Program-made: the position numbers and the translations under genes
In this document: positions 17,334 to 26,910 of the stretch, one piece after another
Layout of the letters: the number at the start of each line of letters is the position of its first letter
How positions within the stretch are numbered: the first letter of the stretch is position 1
Source of the DNA: Pseudanabaena minima
GTDB taxonomy: Bacteria; Cyanobacteriota; Cyanobacteriia; Pseudanabaenales; Pseudanabaenaceae
Direction of reading: 5' to 3'
Assembly: GCF_051131155.1 (NCBI RefSeq)
Contig: NZ_CP159508.1
Coordinates: 4,650,001-4,714,000 of the forward strand
Length of the DNA: 64,000 bases
The notes under the pieces: generated by a model
What the model was told of the DNA's origin: nothing
Databases searched by the model: none
What the model saw: only the letters and a program-made list of their open reading frames with translations

Positions 17334-19129
17334 TATAAACTATTTTGATGTATTACACGAGCATCAAGCCCTATTGCCGATCGCATAATTACTTTTAAGA
17401 CTTCAGCGCGATCGCGATCGGGATAGCCTTGTACCAAAATAATATTGCCAAATCGCGAAGGAATAACTTTACCACTGGGGACAACGCTACGGACTCGATT
17501 GAGAGCTTCAGCATCTGAAGATGGAATCACAACTAAATAAGGAGTCGTATCCCTTGCTGGCGGCGGCACTAGCGCTGCAATTTGAGGATTGTAAGGAATA
17601 GGAGTAGTCTGCGCTGGTGGCGTTGTAACTGTTGGTGGGACGGAAGTTGTTGGAGGAGTAGTTGTTTTTGGAGGAGGAGTAGTTACTGGAGGAGTAGTTG
17701 TTGCTGGTGGAGTACTAGGGACAAATATTGATCGTGGTGGGTTAACTTGCCTTGGCGGGACGACAGGAACGGGATCACGATCAATGAGAACTTCGTTAGG
17801 ACTTTGAGCAAGATTAGCAGATGGAGTCACTGGTTTAGATGCAGCTACTGGAGTCGTAGTCGGAGAATTTAGATTAGTGCTTGGTTTAGCTGGTGTAACT
17901 GGTTGGGGGACATCTGGCAATGGCTCAATCAAGATACTGTTCTTAGAAGGTGCTAAAGCCGTTGGCGATGCGGTGGGAGGGATAAAACTGGTTTGAGGTC
18001 GCGTAATTTCGACCGTATCAACGTTGCTGCTGGTATTTGTAGTTGGAAGAGATAATTTGGTTGTGCTAGATATTGGAGTAATAGGAGTTTGCGGTGCAGG
18101 AGGAGTTGGAGATTCTCCGACAAAGGCTATATTACCTGCAATCTTTTTAGGGTCAAGTTGGTTGCCAACAGCAACTTGGGTAACACCAGAATTATTATTG
18201 AGATCTTTTCCAAGATTGTTACGGAAGATATTTTTGCCAAGACTAGTAGAAGTACCTAAATCAGGCGTGGGATAACCTTTACGGTCTTTAAGAATCACAA
18301 TTCCATTACGTTGATTATCAGAAATCAAATTATTTCGCAAAGTCGGAGCCGAAAGATTAGAAATGATAATGCCATCGGTATTATTAAGAATACTGTTATT
18401 GCTGACAGTCACTCGCGATTTTTGCCCGATCGCTAATCCAAACCCTGTACTTTCAAAAGTATTGTTACGAATTTCCCCTGTACTGCTACCTACCGCTGAG
18501 AGTCCATTTGCACCATTCTTTTTAAAGACATTATCACTAACGATCGCGTCAGCAGTACCCGTCAGAAATAATCCTTCGCGATCGCTATTGATAAAAGTAT
18601 TATTGGTGATCGCTACACGCTTACCTGACTCAACCCACACCGCAGTGCCTCTGGTGTTGGGATTAATCACTGTGACTCCTTCAATCCGCACATCATTGTC
18701 GGCAAGCATCGTAATATTTTGGCTAGCAAAGCTGGGACTGATAAATTTACCGCCACCACGAATCACTGTATTCAACCCTCTCGCTGTGGGTGCGCCGCGC
18801 AATGTCACACCTGTAGGAAGTTTAATCGGAAAAGACTCACCTGTCTCACTACTGTAGAGCCCTTCCTGTAGTTGAATCACTGTTCCTGCCACAGGTTTTG
18901 TGGCAAGCGCCGCCGCGATCGACGGATAAGGATTATTGGGTGAACCATTACCGTTAGGATTAGCACGCGGAGCAACATAAATCAGTGAGGCTGTCTGCGG
19001 TAATTGGCTAGTTTTCCATGTTTGCGCCTGTGTTATTGATAGGGCAGGATGCGCTAACATTTGTGGGGCGATCGCCAAAACCGTGATGCTTGTGGCGATC
19101 GCGCTGAAGAAACTAGGCTTGCACCGCAT
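17333..19129 (-). CDS. Secreted right-handed beta-helix (DUF1565) protein with Pro/Thr linker and SPOR-like end
   Basis: About 598 aa from ATG 19129 (an in-frame start at 19177 would add 16 residues). An N-terminal signal peptide (SAIATSITVLAIAPQMLAHP) is followed by a DUF1565 start YVAPRANPNGNGSPNNPYPS and repeated beta-helix turns, e.g. ITNNTFINSDREGLFLTG, VSDNVFKKNGANGLSAVG, VSNNSILNNTDGIIISN. Residues about 350-520 are a Pro/Thr-rich linker. The C-terminal 75 residues (PYLVVIPSSDAEALNRVRS...ILVQGYPDRDRAEVL) resemble a SPOR-type peptidoglycan-binding fold. It probably sits in the periplasm or at the cell surface; a ligand is not evident. Confidence 0.8.
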   Translation of the reverse strand: MRCKPSFFSAIATSITVLAIAPQMLAHPALSITQAQTWKTSQLPQTASLIYVAPRANPNGNGSPNNPYPSIAAALATKPVAGTVIQLQEGLYSSETGESFPIKLPTGVTLRGAPTARGLNTVIRGGGKFISPSFASQNITMLADNDVRIEGVTVINPNTRGTAVWVESGKRVAITNNTFINSDREGLFLTGTADAIVSDNVFKKNGANGLSAVGSSTGEIRNNTFESTGFGLAIGQKSRVTVSNNSILNNTDGIIISNLSAPTLRNNLISDNQRNGIVILKDRKGYPTPDLGTSTSLGKNIFRNNLGKDLNNNSGVTQVAVGNQLDPKKIAGNIAFVGESPTPPAPQTPITPISSTTKLSLPTTNTSSNVDTVEITRPQTSFIPPTASPTALAPSKNSILIEPLPDVPQPVTPAKPSTNLNSPTTTPVAASKPVTPSANLAQSPNEVLIDRDPVPVVPPRQVNPPRSIFVPSTPPATTTPPVTTPPPKTTTPPTTSVPPTVTTPPAQTTPIPYNPQIAALVPPPARDTTPYLVVIPSSDAEALNRVRSVVPSGKVIPSRFGNIILVQGYPDRDRAEVLKVIMRSAIGLDARVIHQNSL

Positions 19130-19273
19130 ACAGGAAATCCTCTTAACCAACGGACAAAAAATTACATAAACACACAATTAATTGTGCGTTTGTGCCAATC
19201 AAAATACACGAAAATTCCCCCACTTGCAAAAAATCCTGATGCAGCAAATTTTTTATAGCAATGCAAGTTTTGC

Positions 19274-19326
19274 AAACCCAAATAAACAAAGGCGGCGCAA
19301 CGCGCCGCCTTTGTTTATTTGGGTTT
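19274..19326. repeat. 53-bp palindrome, AAACCCAA outer arms, loop AAC
   Basis: Perfect 25-bp arms closed by GGCGGCGC-AAC-GCGCCGCC. It lies directly upstream of the truncated Rpn-like copy and downstream-facing of the beta-helix gene start (divergent space), so it is not placed as a simple terminator. Confidence 0.85.
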
Positions 19327-19341
19327 TAAATAGAACTGATC

Positions 19342-19677
19342 TGCCGATAAACGAGTACAAAGCAACGTGGCAGCTTCTACCGCTATAATATCGGGTATAG
19401 CCTTAGATAAAGAAATCATCCAAAGACTACTAAGGAGTGAAATCATGAAAGAATCAGTGATTTATCAAGATATTTTGCTAGAAGGCAAGGCTGAAGGCAA
19501 GGCTGAAACTACTCGTCAAATAGCTCTAAACATGCTGCGCTCCAACGTCTCTACAGATTTAGTTGCCCAATTTACAGGACTAACTCTCAAGCAAGTCCAA
19601 AAACTACAAAAGCTTTCCGCTAAACAATCTCCAATGCCAAAGTCATCAAAATCTAAGCGATCGCCTAAATCTTAAAT
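19342..19677 (+). pseudogene. C-terminal remnant of the Rpn-like gene (direct repeat copy 1)
   Basis: This 336-bp stretch is nearly identical to 26474-26833, the 3' end of the complete gene at 25989-26831. It encodes the same SEIMKESVIYQDILLEGKAE...SPKS terminus but lacks the first 160 or so residues with the nuclease core. It carries two KAEG units where the full gene has more (24 bp difference). A short ORF from about 19367 could be translated, but this is most simply a duplication remnant. Confidence 0.8.
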
Positions 19678-19691
19678 TAAGGAAATAAACC

Positions 19692-19800
19692 GCGATCGCT
19701 ATTTTTGAGTTGTATATGCGATCGCCTAAGTCATAATTTTAAAAGCAAGGTGCGATCACTATTTTTGAAATGTATATGCGATCGTGCAAATCAAATTAAA
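19692..19800. repeat. Two tandem 60-bp imperfect repeats
   Basis: Unit 1 starts GCGATCGCTATTTTTGAGTT (19692) and unit 2 GCGATCACTATTTTTGAAAT (19752). Both continue with GTATATGCGATCG. The period is exactly 60 bp. They lie between the Rpn remnant and the LRR gene. Confidence 0.75.
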
Positions 19801-20458
19801 AGGCACAAATTGGTAAATCATTAACTGGTTTTGGAACTGGACAGATTTTATTGATAATTGGATTTCCTCTAAATGTGGCAATATTCAACCTGTTCAATAG
19901 CTGCAACGACGTAACATCTTGAATTTTGTTGTCATTGAGAGCAAGATAATGTAATTTCGTAAGAGTTTGTAAAGGGCTGACATCAGAAATTTGATTGCGA
20001 TTAGCACGTAGTGAAGTTAAGTCTTTCATATTTCTAAGAGGACTTATATCAGAAATATGATTACCTGAAATGCCTAGAGAAGTTAGTTTTGTTAGTTTTT
20101 CTAATGGCTTGATATCGACAATTTTATTGTTCGTTAAATTTAATCGAGTTAAGTTAGTGAAAGAACTAAGTGGTAATAAATTACTTACTCCTCTTTTATC
20201 AAGAGACAAAGATGTATAGGTTGATAATTCTTTGCTTGCAAATTTACAATCTGATGTTTTTACTTTTAGTAGCAATAGTTCAATGGTATGTCTGATGTCT
20301 TCATTGAGATTATCTTTGTTCTCACACCAATCTTCAAAACTATTGAATGTATCAGTATTTACTTGCTTCGATTCAGACTCTCTGACGTACACAATACAGC
20401 TACAAGTTAAGTAAAATGCAGCTAGAAATATTTTTCTTTTTAAGTAAGTTTTTTTCAT
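19796..20458 (-). CDS. Leucine-rich-repeat (internalin-like) exported protein
   Basis: About 220 aa from ATG 20458. The N-terminus (KKTYLKRKIFLAAFYLTC) is a signal peptide, with cysteines that could make it a lipoprotein. Residues about 90-205 contain five LRRs of the 22-residue internalin type: LTRLNLTNNKIVDIKPLEKL, LTSLGISGNHISDISPLRNM, LTSLRANRNQISDVSPLQTL, LHYLALNDNKIQDVTSLQLL. It begins nine bases after the CHAT gene stop and is probably in the same operon. LRR arrays bind proteins; no partner is identified. A TTG at 20473 is an alternative start overlapping the CHAT gene. Confidence 0.8.
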   Translation of the reverse strand: MKKTYLKRKIFLAAFYLTCSCIVYVRESESKQVNTDTFNSFEDWCENKDNLNEDIRHTIELLLLKVKTSDCKFASKELSTYTSLSLDKRGVSNLLPLSSFTNLTRLNLTNNKIVDIKPLEKLTKLTSLGISGNHISDISPLRNMKDLTSLRANRNQISDVSPLQTLTKLHYLALNDNKIQDVTSLQLLNRLNIATFRGNPIINKICPVPKPVNDLPICAF

Positions 20459-20466
20459 TTTTTCTA

Positions 20467-22987
20467 TTACCAAGGATTTCCAACCAATGAAAATGCAGCC
20501 CAGTTATAAGGGTGCTTCAGTTTATCAAGATTAGGATCATCTTTATTTAATAAATTCGCCTTAATATCTTTTTGTCCATATTCTGAAGATACTACTTTAT
20601 TTCCATCAATAGACAATTCGGCTTTGTCTGTTGTTCCCGCCACATCTATAGCTTTCACCTTACCTAAAATCATTGATTTTTGTGCTTCTTGCAATGCTTT
20701 TGTTTTAGATAAGCCTTTACCTAGTAATTGCTGATAAAAACCTGTCATTGCAACCATTGTACCTGAGTCACTTACAATCCAACCGCAACCAATTACTGAT
20801 TTTACCCCAGCAACCAATGCTGCACCAGCCGTACCATAGTCAAACCCAGTAAAAGATTCGCAGGTGCTGAATACTAGCAAATCTTTATTACTCAGGTCTT
20901 TTAGCTGTCGAATATCAGAAGCACTTAGTATATTAGACTGCCCACTAGAATTATTGTTTCCCAGCAGAATATAACTTTCCGAGTTAAAGGCAGCTACTCC
21001 GTGAGTTGAAATATGAACTATTGGAGCATCATTTTTAGCAATCAATGTTTTTAAATTACTACCTGAAAACTGATCGTTCAAATAAATGGGGCTATGTCTG
21101 ATGCTTGGAGAATTCTGCAACTCAATTTGAGCAATATTCTCTAGCTCTGTTCTGACACTTGGTAAAGGGGTAGAGGAGCCAAATACTGTAGCACCCATTT
21201 TGAGAACATTAGCACCTTGTAAAGATCTATACCTGTCTTTTTCTATAACTTGAAAACTAGGAGTAACAGAACTGCTAAAGTCCTCCACTAAAAACTTGCT
21301 GCTCTGACCGTCGTATAAAGCAGCTAGAGGAATAGTACGAAATAGGCTGTCAGTCGAGAAGATTAAATTGTTGACTTGAGATAGAGATAAAGCGTCTTTA
21401 AGAGGTCTGAAGATCAAATCATATAAACGAGAGTCTGCATATCCATAAAACTGACGCTCATCTGCATAATCCCCATCACGGGTTCGTAAAAGAGCTCTAA
21501 AGTCAAGAACAGCCTTATCTATTTTAAGACCCTGATATTGACCATTGATTAATGGAATAGTTTTGTAAATAATATCGCTTGCTGAAGTAACTGCAAATAG
21601 ATTTAGACTTGTCCCCGACGGATTATCTTGGGTTGTGCCAGACAAAAAGGTGTAAATCATCGCTGACCTTGTACCTGCGGCAATATCACCAGCATTTAAG
21701 AAACTCTTGATTTGATTTACAGAATTTAGCTGTGGCACTGTCGGACTAGTATTGCCTTGACTCTGATAGAACTCAATTGTTCTCAAGTTGTCCAGAGCGA
21801 CGATCGCCTTTGCATATTGTCTGGTATCAATAAATCCTTGGACATTGAGAGAACTAACAGGAGCAAAACTGGAAGTCGTAGTTGGAGTTTCAGCAGGAAT
21901 GGTTCTAGGTTTTGAGAGACTCAACGCAGGAATATCTGGAGTCAAAATTCTGATATTGCCATCAACATAGGTTCCCGTGACGATAGTTGTAGTGAGCAGA
22001 CTATTCTCAACACCATTAGCATCCTTCCCAGCACCGATCGCACCCTTAGTCCCATTGTAAGTAGCATCACCCACTGCAAAGAAAGTACCAGTCGATCCAG
22101 ACTTGCGGTTAATCGTAATTCTGCCATTTTTAGTTGCGCCAGCAGAATAGATACTATATTCAGTACCATTCTGTGAAAGCGAATTAACAATTTTGATTGA
22201 CTCACCACCAGCCTCAATCGTGACATTACCAGCCGCACCATTTTGGGATGAAGTAGTGATGCTAACAGACTCAATGTCACCAAAAGCTTTCAGAGTTACA
22301 GTTCCAGCATTTCCTCCATTTCCCGCCGCATAGATAAATCTAGCAGTTGTATCAGGAGAATCATTTGTGGTCTTGATATTACCATTAGAGCTTACTAGTC
22401 TGATATTGCCACTTTTACCATTGCCATTAGAATGAGTAACAATAGAAGAGGTCAAGATATCCTCATCCGTTAGCAAATTTACATTGCCACCATTCCCATT
22501 ACCATCCGCACCAGAGTCAATTAAACCTGTCGTGATTAATTGCTTGGCAGTGAGATTGATATTCGCACCATTGCCCTGCTTAGAATTTGCACTCACTAAT
22601 CCTTGTCCAATATTAATACTTCCTTCAGTACTGATGATTTGGATAGTTCCTGCATTTTTCTCCACAGAATTTGATACGATAGATCTAACATCACTTGGTG
22701 AGCCTAATTTAATATCTTGATTTGCCTTTAGACTTACTTTGCCGCCATTACCATTGTCAGAAGACGTACTGATTTGATACATGGAGATATCCTTAAATAT
22801 ATCTAGGGTTACTGCACCTCCATTTCCATTGCCAAACGCAATAATAGAACCAAGCGTACTACTTCCATTACTGCTCAACAAGTTTACATTACCACCTTTT
22901 CCACTGCCAGTGGAATAAGTAAAAATATCTGAAGTTGAAATATCGCCGTTAGCTGATAAGCGGACATTGCCGCCATTATTGCCACTA
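20467..22987 (-). pseudogene. Haemagglutinin-like/CHAT protein, C-terminal part (5' part cut off by IS630)
   Basis: This 840-residue fragment starts with repeats of the form GNGGNVNLLS/GDISTSDI (about residues 1-290), a glycine-rich beta-helix like filamentous haemagglutinin. A Pro/Ser linker follows, then a helical region and a C-terminal CHAT peptidase domain with His in PIVHISTHGVAAF and Cys in LLVFSTCESFTGFD, ending HPYNWAAFSLVGNPW. The catalytic pair is intact. Frame and repeats continue exactly into 24236-25860 when the IS is removed, giving one protein of about 1,381 aa. As it stands this part lacks its own normal start. Confidence 0.85.
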
Positions 22988-24233
22988 GTGGACTGTTTCA
23001 TCTAAAATAGTGCAATAGATATTGGTTTGGAGAGCCCTAATCATGGGAAGAGGAAGGCGAGATAAAGTCTATTTAACAGTAGAGGATAGAGAAAACTTAG
23101 AACAAATTAGTCGAAATGGCTATGCACCTGCAAAAAAGATCTTGCACGCCAGAATTTTACTGATGTGTGATGAAGGAAAATACAGCAAGAGAACATGGAC
23201 TGATGAAGAAATAGCAGAAGCATTGCAGGTGCATAGAAACACCGTAGGTCGAATTCGCCAAAGATTTCTGCAAAAAGGTGAAAAACCTGCACTAGAGAGA
23301 CAATTAAGGAAAACGCCCCCCACACCGCCCAAGGTCGATGGCTCTAGCGAAGCCCACATAATTGCTCTGTGTTGTGCAGACCCACCAGAAGGACGTGCTG
23401 AGTGGACAATCAGACTATTAACGTCAGAACTCAAGCAAAGACAAGTTATTACCGAAATTTCCGCATCAACGGTGTGGCGTACTCTAAAAAAAACGAATTA
23501 CGACCTTGGAAAACCCAGAGATTTTGTATTCCCGAAAGAGATTTAGCAAGATTTGTGGCAGAAATGGAAGTCGTCCTTGACTTGTATAGCACGGAGCCAT
23601 GCGAAGAAGAACCGTTGATTGCAATGGATGAAGCATCAAAGCAACTACTCGGAGAGGTTTATCCACCAATAGCGATGCAACCTGGACAAGATAAAAAAGA
23701 AGACTACCACTATGAGCGTGAAGGTGTTCAAGCCCTATTCATGTTTGTTGACCCTCATCGAGGATGGAGACGGGTGAGTAGCCGAGATAGTCGAACAAGG
23801 ATAGATTGGGCTGAGGAAATACGTCAATTGTTGGATGAGGACTATCCGAATGCACGAAAAGTAAAGCTACTCAGTGATAATCTGAATACCCATAATATAG
23901 CTTCGCTGTATGAAGCATTTCCTGCACCAGAAGCTCATCGTTTAGCAAGAAGACTAGAAATTTATCATACGCCGCGTAATGGTAGTTGGTTGAATGTAGC
24001 CGAAACCGAATTGAGTGTCTTATCAAAACAATGTTTAGATAGACGGATTCCTAGCAAGGACAAACTCAAAGAGGAGATAGACGCTTGGCAAAAGTCTCGA
24101 AATCAGAATGCATCCAAAGTAATATGGAGGTTTTCGACAAGCGATGCCAGAGTCAAACTGAAACATCTTTATCCAGTATTTGAGCAAGAAGAATAACCGT
24201 ATCTATTGCACTATTTTAGATGAAACAGTCCAC
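22988..24233. mobile_element. IS630-family insertion sequence in the haemagglutinin-CHAT gene
   Basis: 1,246 bp. Perfect inverted ends (GTGGACTGTTTCATCTAAAA... at 22988 and the inverse ending at 24233) extend for more than 30 bp. TA lies on both borders (22986-22987, 24234-24235) within CTAG, the target type of IS630. Element plus one TA is 1,248 bp; removal restores the host reading LINT-SGNNGG. The perfect ends and intact target suggest a recent insertion. Confidence 0.92.
23043..24196 (+). CDS. IS630-family transposase, made by -1 frameshift at A8
   Basis: Frame one (23043-23546) encodes a helix-turn-helix region with WTDEEIAEALQVHRNTVGRI. At the A8 run 23486-23493 a -1 slip converts TLKKTNYD into TLKKNELRPWKTQRFCIPE and enters the second frame, which runs to 24196. 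The DDE residues are in LIAMDEASKQ, KLLSDNLNTH and SWLNVAETELSVL. All catalytic residues are present once the frames are joined. I take the A8 as a programmed frameshift site because the other IS630 copy has the same arrangement. ATG 23043 is preferred to the TTG at 23022. Confidence 0.85.
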
Positions 24234-24235
24234 TA

Positions 24236-25860
24236 GTATTAATTAGTCCAACAGCAATAGAATTAGGCTTAGATGAATCACTACGGCCCAGAATATTTAC
24301 ATTTCCACTTACTCCACTACCAGTGGAGTAAGTGGAAATATCTGATGAAGAAATATCTCCATTTGCTGATAAGCGCACATTGCCACTATTACCGTTACTG
24401 CTAGTAGTAAGTAATCCTGCGCTAATAAATGTGCTTGCCTCAAGCGTTATGTTCCCAGCATTCCCTACATCAAGGTCGGAAGTAGCAACATCATTTATCT
24501 CAATTCCACCTCGGCTAGTTAATCTAATATTTCCAGATTTCCCAATAGCTGAGCCACTTTTCGCATACGAACTTATACGACCCATCGCATTGATAAATGC
24601 TCCAGAAATATTGAGATTGCGACCACCCGTCTCAAAATCTTGTGTAAGAATTACAGAATTTCCTGCTTCTAGAGTAATTGTTCCTGTAGGTATAAAAAAG
24701 TAGCCTTCTGTATTGAATACGATGTTATTGGTGGCAGAGAGAGTCACATTTCCTCTCATGTTCTGAAGATTAGAAATATCAAAGGTTGAATCATCGTCAT
24801 CGTCAGCATTAACGATAATGTTAGTTGGATCGAGCAGAATACTACCATTCTTTCCATTCTTTGCACCAACATCAACTTTGCCTACAAAATTCAAATTCTG
24901 TCTTCCTGAGACCTCGACAAAGCCGCCATCTCCAGTCTCTATGCCACCACGAGCATTGATGTTGCCACGAAAATCAGTATCCGCATCTGCCCAAATAATA
25001 ACTTTGCCACCATCTCCACTGGTAAGTGCATTAGCATTAATGATGGAATACTTATCAACAAAAGCGAATTGAGCATTTACCAGAATCCCTAAACCCGTAG
25101 GATCTGCCCCTCTATAGTCACCACCAACCAGAATCGTGCCACCACCATTCTCCCCTGAAGCATCAAGATTTGCCCCTCTCAAGCTTACTGTTTTTCCTCT
25201 AACATCGATCTTCCCGCCTGTAGCACCTGTTGCAAAAAACTTACCAGTTATCTCTAGATCTCCAGTTTCGCCCCCATTTAATAAAATGCTCCCGCCATTA
25301 ATGGTTGTAATTTTGGCTTCGGCCTCATCAGTATAACTATTACTAAATTCAGCCGTAACATTACCCGCAGTAATTTCGCCTTGATTGATAATATCTTTGG
25401 CTTTTAAGAATACTGATTCGCTTTGTACTGCTCCTTGGATTTGAATCGTGTCGTCAGCAATCACACCAAAGCCCTGATTGTATTCTTGGCTACCAACGAT
25501 GAGGGTATCATCGCCTAGCCCACCATCAAAGTTAATGCCAACTACACTTGTACTGGTCGCTCCATCTAGACTTTGCCAAAAAGCTGATGAGCTGCGATTG
25601 CTACTAAATATGGTTCCATCAATATCAAACTGGTAATAGCCGTTACCAGTTATCGTTTGTTTGACGATGTTGTTATTTGCATTGCCTGCGATCGCTAGCC
25701 AACCTGTATCCGCATCAAACTGAATAGATGCTATCTGACTATTCAAGTTAGATTGAATTAGTAATCCATAGGAATTTGGGGTGATATTGGTTGATAAAGA
25801 TGTTGTCGATAAAAGCGATGATTGAGTCGATTCCCCAGACAAATCACTATTCAACCCCAA
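24236..25860 (-). pseudogene. Haemagglutinin-like/CHAT protein, N-terminal part
   Basis: About 541 host residues, from MGLNSDLSGESTQSSLL to VGLINTSG, where the IS begins. The first 130 residues resemble the front domain of cyanobacterial surface proteins (FDADTGWLAIAGNANN, INFDGGLGDDTLIVGS). Glycine-rich haemagglutinin-type repeats follow (SGDGGKVIIWADADTDFRG, TGDGGFVEVSGRQNLNFVG). No clear signal peptide is visible. The last few residues to 24211 read into the IS end. With 20467-22987 it forms one 1,381-aa gene. Confidence 0.82.
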
Positions 25861-25988
25861 TAATTACATATTTTTGAGCTTCTATTTCATCGATTAATGG
25901 TTTTTAATTTAGAATATTGAGCTTAATTTTGTCAACATGATCTCTATACGAATATGCGCGATAGACTTTGAAATGATAAAATTTCGCG

Positions 25989-26831
25989 ATGTATGACAAT
26001 ACTTGCAAGTTCCTAGCCGAGAACTTCCCCGAAGACTTTGCCAGTTGGCTCTTGGGGAAATCAATTCCCCTAACAAAACTTGAACCTTCGGAACTCTCCG
26101 CCGAGCCTATTCGCGCAGATTCGGTCATCTTTCTAGAGTCATCTGAAATAGTAGTCCATTTAGAATTTCAGACCAAAATCGATGACAGTATGGCATATCG
26201 GATGGCGAACTATTGGTTGAGACTTTATGGTAAATACCCCACCAAAGAAATTCATCAAACTGTCATCTATTTAAAGCCCACAAAATCACCACTCGTCTAC
26301 CAAAACAGCTTTAAATCTCAGCAACTAAACCATGAATTTAATGTCATTCGTCTCTGGGAACAACCTACTGATATCTTTCAGCAATATCTTGGGCTGTTGC
26401 CTTTGGCTGTCTTAACCAAAACAAGTAATCCTGAAGAAACTCTAAGAGACGTGGCTAGACAAATTGATAGTATTGCCGATAAACGAGTACAAAGTAACGT
26501 GGCAGCTTCTACCGCTATAATATCGGGTATAGCCTTAGATAAAGAAATCATCCAAAGACTACTAAGGAGTGAAATCATGAAAGAATCAGTGATTTATCAA
26601 GATATTTTGCTAGAAGGTGAGGCTAAGGGCAAAGCTGAAGGCAAAGCTGAAGGCAAGGCTGAAACTACTCGTCAAATAGCTCTAAACATGTTGCGTTCCA
26701 ACGTCTCTACAGATCTAGTTGCCCAATTTACAGGATTAACTCTCAAACAAGTCCAAAAACTACAAAAGCTTTCCGCTAAACAATCTCAAATACCAAAGTC
26801 ATCAAAACCTAAGCGATCGCCTAAATCTTAA
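25989..26831 (+). CDS. Rpn-like PD-(D/E)XK nuclease/putative transposase family protein
   Basis: 280 aa. N-terminal core: FASWLLGKSIPL, then the nuclease motif as RADSVIFLE and IVVHLEFQTKID (D...E-x-Q form), followed by YRMANYWLRLYGKYP and HQTVIYLKP. This matches the recombination-promoting nuclease (Rpn)/DUF4351-type group common in cyanobacteria. Residues about 208-225 are KAEG tandem repeats in a charged coil, and the C-terminal TRQIALNMLRSNVSTDLVAQ is a conserved short helical domain. Its 3' 360 bp is duplicated at 19342-19677. ATG 25989 fits the family. Confidence 0.82.
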   Translation: MYDNTCKFLAENFPEDFASWLLGKSIPLTKLEPSELSAEPIRADSVIFLESSEIVVHLEFQTKIDDSMAYRMANYWLRLYGKYPTKEIHQTVIYLKPTKSPLVYQNSFKSQQLNHEFNVIRLWEQPTDIFQQYLGLLPLAVLTKTSNPEETLRDVARQIDSIADKRVQSNVAASTAIISGIALDKEIIQRLLRSEIMKESVIYQDILLEGEAKGKAEGKAEGKAETTRQIALNMLRSNVSTDLVAQFTGLTLKQVQKLQKLSAKQSQIPKSSKPKRSPKS

Positions 26832-26880
26832 ATCATTGAGGTTTTCATTTTGCCTACGGCAAAATGAAAACCTCAATGAT
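26832..26880. repeat. 49-bp palindrome, loop TAC
   Basis: Perfect 23-bp arms closed by TTGCC-TAC-GGCAA. It lies between the convergent Rpn-like gene and ksgA and starts at the Rpn stop codon region; a bidirectional terminator is plausible here. Confidence 0.85.
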
Positions 26881-26910
26881 AAACATAATATAAACATAAT
26901 AAAGATGTTT

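Noticed and set aside
26600..26670. AAGGCTGAAGGC repeats as a regulatory repeat
   Set aside because: They are in frame and encode KAEG units of a charged coil; coding explanation suffices.
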